A stretch of DNA of 64,000 nucleotides from Alphaproteobacteria bacterium. Lineage in GTDB: Bacteria; Pseudomonadota; Alphaproteobacteria; Sphingomonadales; Sphingomonadaceae. This document shows positions 24,204 through 32,647 of this stretch, piece by piece. Location of the stretch: NCBI GenBank assembly GCA_019232625.1, contig JAFANP010000053.1:62001-126000 (forward strand), given 5' to 3'. The position numbers were made by a program, and so were the translations under genes. The notes under the pieces are model-generated. The model was not told where the DNA came from and made no database searches. It saw only the letters and a program-made list of their open reading frames with translations. Every line of letters starts with the position of its first letter. Position 1 is the first letter of the stretch.

Positions 24204-25203
24204 GGCGCTGACCCGCGACCGGCTCCTCGAGATGGAGCCCGACGAGGCGGCCGCCCTGTTCATCGCCCGGCGCGCCGAGGGGCTGACGGAAAGCGAGGGG
24301 GGGCTGCTCGCCGAATGGCTTGCCGCCGACCGGGCTCACGAGGCGGCGTTCGGCCGCGCCGGCCGCGCCTGGGGGGCCTTCGAGGATTGCGGCGACGACG
24401 AGATAATCGCCGCCATGCGCGAGCGGGCGGTCGCGCCGTCCCCGCGACGATGGCCCTCCTGGCGGAGAGCGGCCGCCGCGGCCGCGGCCCTGATCCTGCT
24501 CGCGTCGACGTTCCTGCTCGTGCCGGGCCTCTTCGAGCCGCCCGGCGGCCGGCAGGCCCCCGCTTCGGCCGTCCGCTATGCGACGGCGCGCGGGCAGGTG
24601 TCCGCGATCGCGCTCCCGGACGGAAGCCGAATGACCCTCGACTCGGACAGCGAGGCGGCCGGCCGCTTCGGCGCCGGCGAGCGGGAGGTCGCGTTGGCGC
24701 GGGGCCGCGCCTATTTCGACGTCAGGCCGGGCCGCTCGACGAAGTTCGAGGTCACGGCCGCCGGGCGCCGGGTCGTCGCCCTCGGGACGGGGTTCGAGGT
24801 CGACCTCGCCGGGAACGCGATCAAGGTCACCCTTGTGCACGGCGCGGTCACGGTGGGGCCGCTGGACCGGACCGTGCCGCCGGTCACGCTTCGGCCGGGG
24901 CAGCAATTCGTGGAGCGCGGCGGCGTCCGGACGATCGTCACCGTCGAGCGCGCCGCCGACGTCGCCGGGTGGCGCGGCGGCCTGATCGCCTTCGACGACG
25001 AGCCGCTCGGCGAAGCCGTCGCCGAGATCAACCGCTACTCGCGCGACCAGCTCGTGATCCGCGATCCCGCGGTCGCCGCGATGCGGATCTCCGGCCAGTT
25101 CCGCGCCGGCGAGGCGGAGCGCTTCGCCCGCACCCTCGCCGAGGTCCATCCGGTGCGGGTCGTCCGCCGCGGAAGCGAGCTCGAGATCGTCCCGACCGGC
25201 TGA
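24193..25203 (+). CDS. FecR-type transmembrane anti-sigma factor
   Basis: A 336-residue protein with a cytoplasmic DUF4880-like N-terminus (EAAALFIARRAEGLTESEGGLLAEWL), one transmembrane helix near residues 97-117, and a periplasmic FecR domain (TARGQVSAIALPDGSRMTLDS, GTGFEVDL). The C-terminus (GGLIAFDDEPLGEAVAEINRYS) is typical of FecR partners of STN receptors. It would hold the sigma factor and receive the signal from the receptor's STN domain. GTG start, overlapping the sigma gene. Confidence 0.87.
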   Translation: MVREALTRDRLLEMEPDEAAALFIARRAEGLTESEGGLLAEWLAADRAHEAAFGRAGRAWGAFEDCGDDEIIAAMRERAVAPSPRRWPSWRRAAAAAAALILLASTFLLVPGLFEPPGGRQAPASAVRYATARGQVSAIALPDGSRMTLDSDSEAAGRFGAGEREVALARGRAYFDVRPGRSTKFEVTAAGRRVVALGTGFEVDLAGNAIKVTLVHGAVTVGPLDRTVPPVTLRPGQQFVERGGVRTIVTVERAADVAGWRGGLIAFDDEPLGEAVAEINRYSRDQLVIRDPAVAAMRISGQFRAGEAERFARTLAEVHPVRVVRRGSELEIVPTG

Positions 25204-25273
25204 TTTGCGCCGGACCGGCGAGGGCGGTGCGGATTCGCGATTCCGCTGCGTCAAGGCTGTGGGGAGTGAAGAA

Positions 25274-26014
25274 ATGATCGCTGTTGCAAGCTCGCTCGTT
25301 ACAGCCGCCCGTCCCGCTCTGCTTCGGATGCCCGCGCCGGCCGGAATAGTTCGGGACCGGCCCGCGGCGGAGGCTCGGCCGGTCGTCCACCTCGTCGGCT
25401 TTTCCGACGATCTGCAGCGTCCGCTCACCTGTCTCCTGGCCTCGGCCGGGATCGACACGGAACTGCACTGGGACGTCCAGGCCTTCGCGGCCGCCGACCC
25501 GCGCGACGGGCCCTGCTGCCTCTTCGTCCACGCCAGGGTCCCGCCGGTCGGGCTGCTGGAATTCCTCCTCAGGGCGGCGACCCGGCGGCCGATCGTCGTC
25601 ACCGCCGAGAGGGCGGACGTCCGCACGGCCGTGCTCGCCATGAAGGCGGGCGCCGTGGACGTTCTCGAGACCCCCCTGGACGACCACGAGACCCTCGCCG
25701 CCTTTCGCGGCGCGATCGGCATCGACCGCGAGCGCCGGCGCGCCGAATCGATCCGCGCGTTCGTGGAGGAACGCTTCGCGACCCTGACCGGCCGCGAGAG
25801 GCAGGTGATGGCGCTGGTGACCGAGGGCCGGCTCAACAAGCAGGTGGCCGGCGAGCTCGGGCTCAGCGAGATCACCGTCAAGGTCCATCGCGGCTCGGTG
25901 ATGCGCAAGATGGGCGCGCGGACGCTGGCCGACCTCGTCCGGATGGCCGATGCGATCGAAGGGCTCGCGCAGGCGTCGGCGGCGCGGACAGTCGCCGGAT
26001 CGCTCAGAAACTAG
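25274..26014 (+). CDS. LuxR/FixJ-type regulator with a degenerate receiver domain
   Basis: A 246-residue protein. Its C-terminal HTH (LTGRERQVMALVTEGRLNKQVAGELGLSEITVKVHRG) is nearly the same as that of the FixJ-type gene at 29193. The receiver has lost the phosphorylation site: the acidic pair is replaced in VHLVGFSDD, the phospho-Asp position reads LFVHARVPP with His, and the conserved Lys reads ETPLDD. It should therefore act without phosphorylation. The ATG at 25274 follows GGGGAG. It sits between the anti-sigma gene and the convergent TonB receptor gene, overlapping the latter's end by 11 bases, an uncommon addition to a Fec locus. Confidence 0.82.
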   Translation: MIAVASSLVTAARPALLRMPAPAGIVRDRPAAEARPVVHLVGFSDDLQRPLTCLLASAGIDTELHWDVQAFAAADPRDGPCCLFVHARVPPVGLLEFLLRAATRRPIVVTAERADVRTAVLAMKAGAVDVLETPLDDHETLAAFRGAIGIDRERRRAESIRAFVEERFATLTGRERQVMALVTEGRLNKQVAGELGLSEITVKVHRGSVMRKMGARTLADLVRMADAIEGLAQASAARTVAGSLRN

Positions 26015-29000
26015 AGCTCAGCGTCAGCTCGACCCGGCGCTGGCGGGGATCGCCATAGGGGCTGAAGGACGTTTCGCGGAAATAGGCGCTTTCGCGCGGC
26101 GGGGCTGTATCGAGCAGGTTGACGATCCCGAAATCGACCTCCAGCTCGCGCGGCGAGCCCGCGCCGCCCAGGCGGAAGCGGCGCCTGGCGTAGAGATCGA
26201 CATAGGTCTGCGCCGGCACCCATTGCGATCCCTGCGCACGGATCACGGAGCTGTTGGTCAGGCCCGTATCCTCGAACGCCGTGAGCCGATAGCGACCGAA
26301 ATACTGGACGTTCGAGCCGAACGTCGTCGCCCCGACATTCCAGTCGAAGCCCCCGTTGGCGCGCCATTCCAGCGGCCCCGCCGCCCACCCGACATGCTCG
26401 ATGTCCCCTGCGAACAGGCGGTGCTCGACGTTGCGCAATTGCCAGGTGGCGGCGCCGTAGAGGCGAAGCCGCCCGCCGAGGAAGCGCAGCGGCCACTCGA
26501 CTCGGCCGTCGATCGTCTCCACCTCGCGGCCCTCGCCGTTCAGCCCGCGGCTGTCGAACCTTGTGATCCGACCGCCCGTATAGCCGAGCGCGCGGTCCTC
26601 GTCGCTCAGCGGCGCCCGGACGATCCGGTCGGGCCAGAACGCTTCGTGATCGAGAATGGTCTGGTCGCTGGGCTCATAGAAGTCATGGGTCCGGCGGATG
26701 CGCGAATAATCGAGGGACAGCCTTGGGCCCAGGTCGCCCAACGGCTCGACGATGGCTCCCAGGGACAGGGTGGCGGCGTGGGACGTGGTGAGATCGGCCG
26801 AGCCGCCGTCCAGATAGTCGACCAGCTGAACCCCGTCGAAGCCGGGAAAGCTGCCGCCGCGCTTCGGATCATGCGCGAAGATGAAGGAGAAGGGGTCCTC
26901 CCTGTCGATCAGGCTGGGCAGGGAAGGGGGCTGGTCGCCGGTGGCGTAGCTGCCGCGAAGGATAAGCCAGGACAAGGGCGAGACCTTCGCTCCGGCCGTG
27001 AAAGCGGTCCCGGAAAATCGCCGGCGAAGTCGCAGGCTGTCGTCGAGCGTGTCGGGATTGCGGGAAAAATCGACTCGCTCCTCGTCGTGGCGGAGGGCCA
27101 GCTGGATTTCGAGGTCCCTCACCGGCGCGAAGGCGCCGTCGCCGAACAGCCGCGAGCGCAGCTCGGCATAGACCGACCGGTTGGTCAGTCCGCGCGACGC
27201 CGTCTTCGACTCCGAGATGTCCGGCCCGATCGCACCGAAAAAGGTCGAGGAGGTGGAGCTCGGGATCGATTCCCGGCGGCGCTCCGCGAGCAGGGTCAAA
27301 GTCGCCGGACCGGCGGCGGTGTGGAACAGCGGCCCGGCCAGGCGCAAGGACTGCTCGTCGTAGCGGTTGCGCGCACGATCGCCGAAGAAGGCATTGTTGA
27401 AGCTGGAGGCGATCCCGGCCTGAAACTGCTTCCAATCGCCGAAAATGTCGAGTTGCCCGGTGTCGAAGAAACCGCTCCACTGGTGATTGAGCGTGGTGAG
27501 GTCCGACGCCTTCAGCCGTCCGAGCGTCGCCTCGGCGATGCCGCGCCAGCCGAAGGGCAGCGGAGCGATGAGCCCCGCCGTGTAGCGCGCGCTGTCGACC
27601 CGGGCTTGATGGATCAGATCCCGGTCGGGCAGCGGGAAGTAGACGAAGAGGGACTGGGCGAACGGGTTGGTCGGCGTGTCGGCGGACAGGAACTGGAAGG
27701 CCGAGGCCTCGTGCCGTTCGAAGCGGCCGCGGTTGCGAAGGAGCGTCACGTCGAGATAGGCTTCCCACCCCGCTCCGAAGCGATGGCGGAGGTTCGCGAT
27801 CAGCGCCTCGGTCTTCCCGTTCGCGCCGATATCGCCGATCCCCGTGCCGCGGCCGGGGCGAAGCTCGAACTGGCCCGAATGCGCGGTCAGCGCCGCGACG
27901 AGATCGGCCCGGGTGCCGCTGAAACCGGTCGGCAGGAAGCTGTGGTCGGAGCCGAGCGATCCGCCGCCATATTCGGGTTTGAAGACCAGCTCCTCCCCTT
28001 GCGCGCCGAACACGGTGATGGCGTCGAGCACCGGCTGGCGCTCGAAGAACAGATCCGGCGCCCGCGCCGCCGTCTCGATCCGGTCGCGGAACAGGAAGTT
28101 GCGTTGGCCGGTGAGCACCGGGTCGCCGCGGACGCGGGAGACGTAGAGCATGACGTCGGTGCGGCCGTGGTCCGGAGTGAAGCCTAGCCGGCCTTCGAGG
28201 GCAAGGCGGCCGGCATCTCCCCGCGTGCTGAGCCCGCCGGTGACGTGAAGCTCGGCGCCGCGATAGTCGCGCCGCAGGACGACGTTCACGACCCCGCCTA
28301 GCGCGCCGAAGCCGTATATGCCGCCGGCCGTGCCGGTCAGGGTCTCGATCCGCTCGATCGCGTGGAGCGGGACGGCATTGATGTCCGGCTGGTTGAACTC
28401 GAGCCCGCTGACCGGAATGGAGGGCAGGCGCCGGCCGTCGAGCAGGACGAGCGTGCCGCCGGGGCCGAGCCCGCGCAGGTCGATCTCGGAGCGCGTTTCC
28501 CCGCTGCCGCGAAGGACGACGGGCAGCACCTCGGTATTGCCCGTGACCCGGGTCGAGAAATATTGATCGACATCGTCCCGATGCGCGCTGACCACCTCTT
28601 CCCCGCGGTCGACGCGATATGGCTGGATGTCGTTCTCCCGCCGGCGGATATCGGCATTCTGGCTGCGGATGCCGGTGACGAGGATCTCGGGCACGTCGAG
28701 GTCCGCTTGCTCCCGAGGGGGTTGCCCGTGCTCGGGCCGGGCGCGGGGCCGGGACTGCGATGGAGCGACCGGGCTCCGCTCGATCAGCCACGCGCCCGAC
28801 GCGGAGCGCCTCGACGTCAGGCCGGTCCCCCTCAGCAGCTGCCGGAGCGCGGCTTCGGCGGTCAGCCTCCCCTGGATCGGACGCGAGCGAAGGCCCCGTA
28901 CCAGGCGCCGGTCGTAGAGCAGCTCGGCGCCGGTTTGACGGGTCAGGTCCTGAAGCGCCGAGGCCAGCGCGCCCGACTCGATGTTGATCGGGAAGGGGCG

Positions 29001-29075
29001 CGAGTCCGCCCGGGCTGGAGTGGCGAAAGCCAGCGCCAGCAAGGCCCACGGTCCAAAGGCGGTGCGTCCGGACAT
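26004..29075 (-). CDS. TonB-dependent outer membrane receptor with STN signalling domain
   Basis: A 1023-residue FecA-like receptor. It has a signal peptide (cleavage near ARA, residue 23), an STN domain at about residues 28-95 (INIESGALASALQDLTRQTG, YDRRLVRGLRS), a linker, a plug domain (ILVTGIRSQN; GLGPGGTLVLLDGRRLP; GFGALGGVVNVVLRRD) and a 22-strand barrel ending in the usual C-terminal Phe. It imports a ligand with TonB energy and signals to FecR. The ligand is unknown. The gene is convergent with the LuxR gene and divergent from the FixJ-type gene. Confidence 0.9.
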   Translation of the reverse strand: MSGRTAFGPWALLALAFATPARADSRPFPINIESGALASALQDLTRQTGAELLYDRRLVRGLRSRPIQGRLTAEAALRQLLRGTGLTSRRSASGAWLIERSPVAPSQSRPRARPEHGQPPREQADLDVPEILVTGIRSQNADIRRRENDIQPYRVDRGEEVVSAHRDDVDQYFSTRVTGNTEVLPVVLRGSGETRSEIDLRGLGPGGTLVLLDGRRLPSIPVSGLEFNQPDINAVPLHAIERIETLTGTAGGIYGFGALGGVVNVVLRRDYRGAELHVTGGLSTRGDAGRLALEGRLGFTPDHGRTDVMLYVSRVRGDPVLTGQRNFLFRDRIETAARAPDLFFERQPVLDAITVFGAQGEELVFKPEYGGGSLGSDHSFLPTGFSGTRADLVAALTAHSGQFELRPGRGTGIGDIGANGKTEALIANLRHRFGAGWEAYLDVTLLRNRGRFERHEASAFQFLSADTPTNPFAQSLFVYFPLPDRDLIHQARVDSARYTAGLIAPLPFGWRGIAEATLGRLKASDLTTLNHQWSGFFDTGQLDIFGDWKQFQAGIASSFNNAFFGDRARNRYDEQSLRLAGPLFHTAAGPATLTLLAERRRESIPSSTSSTFFGAIGPDISESKTASRGLTNRSVYAELRSRLFGDGAFAPVRDLEIQLALRHDEERVDFSRNPDTLDDSLRLRRRFSGTAFTAGAKVSPLSWLILRGSYATGDQPPSLPSLIDREDPFSFIFAHDPKRGGSFPGFDGVQLVDYLDGGSADLTTSHAATLSLGAIVEPLGDLGPRLSLDYSRIRRTHDFYEPSDQTILDHEAFWPDRIVRAPLSDEDRALGYTGGRITRFDSRGLNGEGREVETIDGRVEWPLRFLGGRLRLYGAATWQLRNVEHRLFAGDIEHVGWAAGPLEWRANGGFDWNVGATTFGSNVQYFGRYRLTAFEDTGLTNSSVIRAQGSQWVPAQTYVDLYARRRFRLGGAGSPRELEVDFGIVNLLDTAPPRESAYFRETSFSPYGDPRQRRVELTLSSSF

Positions 29076-29141
29076 GTCCGCGCTCCCCTGGCCAAGGCCC
29101 GGTCATAGCAGAAACCCCGCTATCGCCCTACGGACCCGGCT

Positions 29142-29155
29142 CATCCCATGGTATG
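29142..29155. promoter_or_regulatory. CATCCCATGGTATG motif between TonB receptor and fixJ-type gene
   Basis: The motif lies 38 bases before the FixJ-type start and 67 bases before the leftward receptor start. Toward the receptor a GATAGC follows after 17 bases, which is a weak -10. It could serve either gene or autoregulate the FixJ-type gene. The CCCATGGTATGGGG core is close to palindromic. Confidence 0.5.
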
Positions 29156-29192
29156 GGGTGATGAAGCCTTGCGATCGATTTAGGGGATTGCG

Positions 29193-29831
29193 ATGCCGAA
29201 CCCCGTCTCCGCCTCGGCCGATACGCCGATCGTCCACGTCGTCGACGACGATGCGCCGCTCGCCGCCGCCCTCGACAGCCTGTTCCGCTCGATCGGCCTT
29301 CAGACCCGGACCTACGGCTCGGCCCAGGCCTTTCTGGAGGCGAAGAAGCCGGACCTGCCAGGCTGCCTCGTGCTCGACGTCCGGCTGCCGGGCGTGAGCG
29401 GCCTCGACTTCCAGGCCCAGCTCGACGAAATGGGGATCGGATTGCCCGTCATATTGATGACCGGTCACGGCGACATCCCCATGTCGGTCCGCGGAATGAA
29501 GGCGGGCGCCGTGGACTTCCTCGCCAAGCCTTTCCGCGACCAGGACCTCCTCGACGCCGTCTCGATCGCGATCGAGCGCGACCGGGCGCGGCGCGCCGCC
29601 GCCGAGAGCGATGCGGACCTCCAGGCCCGGTACGAAACGCTGTCGCCCCGCGAGAGGCAGGTGATGGCGCTGGTGGTGGCCGGCAAGATGAACAAGCAGG
29701 TCGCCTGGGACCTCGAGCTCTCCGAGATCACGGTCAAGATCCACCGCGGTTCGGCAATGCGCAAGATGAAGGCCCGAACGCTTCCGGACCTCGTCCGGAT
29801 GGCCGGATCGCTCAAGATACCGGCCCAGTAA
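29193..29831 (+). CDS. FixJ-type two-component response regulator
   Basis: A 212-residue regulator with an intact receiver: acidic pair in HVVDDDAPL, phospho-Asp in LDVRLPG, Thr in MTGHGD and Lys in AKPFRD. The C-terminus is a NarL/FixJ HTH (LSPRERQVMALVVAGKMNKQ). FixJ, StyR and TodT relatives act with PAS-type kinases and bind partly palindromic sites. It is the only intact DNA-binding response regulator in the window, and therefore the best candidate reader of the CATACC/TATG motif, with the PAS kinase at 45.6 kb as a possible partner. That link is inferred. Confidence 0.9.
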   Translation: MPNPVSASADTPIVHVVDDDAPLAAALDSLFRSIGLQTRTYGSAQAFLEAKKPDLPGCLVLDVRLPGVSGLDFQAQLDEMGIGLPVILMTGHGDIPMSVRGMKAGAVDFLAKPFRDQDLLDAVSIAIERDRARRAAAESDADLQARYETLSPRERQVMALVVAGKMNKQVAWDLELSEITVKIHRGSAMRKMKARTLPDLVRMAGSLKIPAQ

Positions 29832-29840
29832 GCCCGCAAT

Positions 29841-29854
29841 CATCCGGATGTATG
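29841..29854 (+). promoter_or_regulatory. Weak CATACC/TATG motif copy before single-domain receiver
   Basis: CATCCGGATGTATG keeps the outer CAT and GTATG parts of the motif but not its centre. It lies 69 bases before the receiver start. No convincing -10 at the usual spacing. Confidence 0.25.
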
Positions 29855-29923
29855 ATACCGCCGGCAAGGTCCCGCCCTATATGCCCGGGCTGCCGACAGG
29901 GGCAGGTGAGCAGAGGACCCAGC

Positions 29924-30301
29924 GTGGCGTCGAAAGGTCTAATTTCCATCGTCGAGGACGACGAATCCCTGCGCCTTGCGCTGGAGGGGATGATGAGATG
30001 CGTCGGCTATTCGGCGAGCGGCTACCGATCCGCCGAGCAATTCCTCGACGATGACGCGGCGTCGGCCAGCGACTGCATCATCACCGACATCCAAATGCCC
30101 GGTCTCTCGGGAATCGAGCTGACCCAGCGGCTTCGAGCCCAGGGCCGATCGGTGCCGGTGATCATGATCACGGCGCGCACCGAGGCCGGGATCGAGCAGA
30201 AGGCACTGGCGAGCGGCGCCGCCTGCTTCTTGAGGAAGCCATTCGAGATGGATGCGCTGATCGCCTGCATCGAAGACGCACTTTCGCGCGGCGATGCCTA
30301 G
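29924..30301 (+). CDS. Single-domain response regulator (receiver only)
   Basis: A 125-residue receiver with SIVEDDES, phospho-Asp in ITDIQMPG, Thr in MITART and Lys in LRKPFE, and no output domain. GTG at 29924 is preferred because AGAGGA lies seven bases upstream; an earlier in-frame ATG at 29852 would add a non-homologous tail. Such FixJ-like single receivers often act as phosphate sinks or relay partners. It is very similar in layout to the receiver at 45174 next to the PAS kinase. Confidence 0.83.
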   Translation: MASKGLISIVEDDESLRLALEGMMRCVGYSASGYRSAEQFLDDDAASASDCIITDIQMPGLSGIELTQRLRAQGRSVPVIMITARTEAGIEQKALASGAACFLRKPFEMDALIACIEDALSRGDA

Positions 30302-30311
30302 CCGCCCCCCC

Positions 30312-30378
30312 GGTCATGCCGGGCTTGATCCGGCATCCACCTTCTCCTCGATCGGGGGAAGGAAAATGGATCCCGGAA
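30312..30378 (+). repeat. Dispersed intergenic repeat, copy B
   Basis: GTCATGCCGGGCTTGATCCG and the following ATCCACCTTCTCCTCG match the repeat at 18461-18545 read leftward, and a GATCCCGG arm closes the element. It lies in the 262-base gap before the acyl-CoA dehydrogenase gene. Similar elements are scattered in sphingomonad genomes. Confidence 0.65.
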
Positions 30379-30468
30379 CCGGTCCGGAACGGCGACTGAA
30401 GCCCCCGCTATCGGCGCGACTTCCGGCGCCCGCTCGCGCGGCAATTAAGACCCTTGGCCTCGTTCTTT

Positions 30469-30506
30469 CATACCTAGAGATAAGGCGCCGGACCCCTTCG
30501 TAGAAT
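30469..30506 (+). promoter_or_regulatory. CATACC motif plus TAGAAT, promoter of the acyl-CoA operon
   Basis: CATACCTAGAGATA (30469-30482) is followed after 18 bases by TAGAAT (30501-30506), placing the motif near -37 of a start site about 50 bases before the acyl-CoA dehydrogenase ATG. The same motif, spacing and -10 are seen before the zinc alcohol dehydrogenase and other genes, in each case facing the gene. Confidence 0.6.
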
Positions 30507-30563
30507 TTCACCGCCGCCTCCGTCCGCCCAAATTCAGGGCGAGATTCAGACGGAGCCACGGAC

Positions 30564-31769
30564 ATGTACGCAAGCGCCAACGTCATCGCCCATCCCCATG
30601 CGGAACTTCCGGTCCCGAACGGCGACTTCTACGACATCAAGGGCATGCTGACCGGCGACGAGCGTGCGATCCTCGAGAAGGTCCGCACCTTCAACGACAC
30701 CAAGGTCGCTCCGATCATCAACGATTACTGGGTGCGCGACGCCTTTCCGTTCGAGCTGATCGAGCCGCTGAAGACGCTCGACATAGGCCGTCTCGGCATC
30801 GCGCGCGGCGGAAGGCCGCTCCTCACCGGCCTGATGGCCATGGAATTCATGCGCACCGATCCCAGCTTCGCGACCTTCTACGGCGTCCATACCGGCCTCG
30901 CCATGGGCTCGATCGCCCTGCTCGGTTCCGACGAGCAGAAGGCGAAATGGCTGCCGCCGATGGAGCGGTTCGAGATCATCGGATGCTTCGGCCTGACCGA
31001 GCCCCTGGTCGGCTCCGGCACCGGCGGCGGCCTTCTCACCACCGCCAAGCGCGACGGCGACAGCTGGATCCTCAACGGCGAGAAGAAGTGGATCGGCAAC
31101 GCCACCTGGTGCGACATCTCGATCATCTGGGCGCGCGACGTCGACGACAACCAGGTCAAGGGCTTCATCGTCGAGAACAAGACGACGCCGGGCTTCAGGG
31201 TCGAGAAGATCGAGAACAAGATGGCCCTGAAGGTCGTCCAGAACGGCCACATCATCATGGAGAATTGCCGGGTTCCGGAGGCCAACCGCCTGCAGAACGC
31301 CAACACCTTCCGCGACACCGCTCTGGTGCTTCGCGAGACGCGCTCCGGCGTCGGCTGGGCTGCGACCGGGATCCAGATGGGCGCCTTCGAGCTGGCGGTC
31401 AGATATGCGCAGACGCGCCTGCAGTTCGGCAAGCCGATCGGGGCGTTCCAGATGATGCAGGACCTGATCGCGAGGATGCTCGCCAACCTCACCGCGTCCC
31501 AGGCGATGATGTACCGGCTGGCCGAAATCGAGGAAGCCGGCAAGCTCACCGACCAGGAGGCCTCGCTCGCCAAGGCGTTCACCACGCAGCGGATGCGCGA
31601 GACCGTCGCCTGGGCGCGGGAGCTGCACGGCGCCAACGGGATCCTCGTCGACAGCAATATCGGCCGGCTCTTCGCGGATGCCGAGGCGATCTACTCCTAC
31701 GAAGGCACCTTCCAGATGCAGAATCTGATCGTGGCCAAGGCCGCGACCGGACTCAGCGCCTTCGTCTGA
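30564..31769 (+). CDS. Acyl-CoA dehydrogenase (glutaryl-CoA dehydrogenase-like)
   Basis: A 401-residue flavin enzyme that would introduce the alpha-beta double bond into an acyl-CoA. It shows CFGLTEPLVGSGTGG, the middle-domain LNGEKKWIGNATWCD and the catalytic Glu at about 380 in YEGTFQMQNL; the latter arrangement and overall sequence resemble glutaryl-CoA dehydrogenases. First gene of a seven-gene operon of CoA-thioester enzymes. A GGAG precedes the ATG. The actual acyl substrate is unknown, and decarboxylation is not proven. Confidence 0.85.
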   Translation: MYASANVIAHPHAELPVPNGDFYDIKGMLTGDERAILEKVRTFNDTKVAPIINDYWVRDAFPFELIEPLKTLDIGRLGIARGGRPLLTGLMAMEFMRTDPSFATFYGVHTGLAMGSIALLGSDEQKAKWLPPMERFEIIGCFGLTEPLVGSGTGGGLLTTAKRDGDSWILNGEKKWIGNATWCDISIIWARDVDDNQVKGFIVENKTTPGFRVEKIENKMALKVVQNGHIIMENCRVPEANRLQNANTFRDTALVLRETRSGVGWAATGIQMGAFELAVRYAQTRLQFGKPIGAFQMMQDLIARMLANLTASQAMMYRLAEIEEAGKLTDQEASLAKAFTTQRMRETVAWARELHGANGILVDSNIGRLFADAEAIYSYEGTFQMQNLIVAKAATGLSAFV

Positions 31770-31804
31770 CGGCCGCGACCCCAATCAAATCAGGAGATAC
31801 TCTC

Positions 31805-32623
31805 ATGGCTTCCTCGAGCGCCGCTCCCGCGGCCGAAAAGACCCAGCCGCCCGCCTTTCGTAATGTGATCTACGACAAGGAGGACGGGGTCGCCTACGTG
31901 ACGTTCAATCGTCCCGCGGTGCTCAACGCGCTGAACGCGGCCACCGTGGCCGAGCTTCGCGCCGCCCTCGAGGATGCGCGCGACGACCCCGCGATCCTCG
32001 GCGTCGTCCTCACCGGCGCCGGCGACCGGGCCTTCGCCGCCGGCGCCGACATCGCCGAGCTTGCCGAGGCGTCGGCGGTCGAGGCCGAAAGGTCGAGCCG
32101 GACGACGCAGGAGACTCTCGGCCTGCTCGAGAATCTCGGCAAGCCGGTGGTCGCCGCCGTGAACGGCTTCGCGCTCGGCGGCGGCTGCGAAGCGGCGCTC
32201 GCCTGCACGATCCGGATCGCCTCCCCCAATGCGCGGTTCGGCCTGCCCGAGGTCAAGCTCGGTGTGCTTCCCGGCGGCGGCGGCACCCAGCGGCTGCCCC
32301 GGCTGATCGGCAAGGGCCGCGCCCTGCAGCTCATCCTGACGGGGGGAATGATCGGCGCCGAGGAAGCGTACCGGATCGGCCTGGTCAACGAGGTCGTCGC
32401 TCCGAACGTCCTGAACGCTCGGGCGGAAGAGATCCTGCACGAGATCGCCGCCAATGCGCCGATCGCCGTCGGCTACGCCCTCAAGGCGGTGAACAGCGAG
32501 AGCAAGGCCGACGGCCTCGCGCTCGAGGCCTCCTATTTCGGGCTGCTCGCCGGGACCGAGGACAAAGCGGAAGGCACCTCGGCCTTCCTCGCCAAGCGGG
32601 CGCCGCGGTTCCGCGGGCGCTGA
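31805..32623 (+). CDS. Enoyl-CoA hydratase/isomerase family protein, first copy
   Basis: A 272-residue crotonase-fold enzyme that would hydrate the product of the dehydrogenase. The oxyanion-hole segments AGDRAFAAGADIAEL and NGFALGGGCE are intact, as is the active-site segment PEVKLGVLPGGGGTQRL with the two Glu positions of typical hydratases. The ATG at 31805 follows AGGAG. The first 20 residues (SSSAAPAAEK) are a variable tail. Confidence 0.87.
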   Translation: MASSSAAPAAEKTQPPAFRNVIYDKEDGVAYVTFNRPAVLNALNAATVAELRAALEDARDDPAILGVVLTGAGDRAFAAGADIAELAEASAVEAERSSRTTQETLGLLENLGKPVVAAVNGFALGGGCEAALACTIRIASPNARFGLPEVKLGVLPGGGGTQRLPRLIGKGRALQLILTGGMIGAEEAYRIGLVNEVVAPNVLNARAEEILHEIAANAPIAVGYALKAVNSESKADGLALEASYFGLLAGTEDKAEGTSAFLAKRAPRFRGR

Positions 32624-32647
32624 CCCCGAGATCCAAGGAGAATTCGA

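Noticed and set aside
26869-29106. A 745-codon frame on the same strand as the TonB receptor
   Set aside because: Arg/Pro-rich out-of-frame shadow of the receptor gene.
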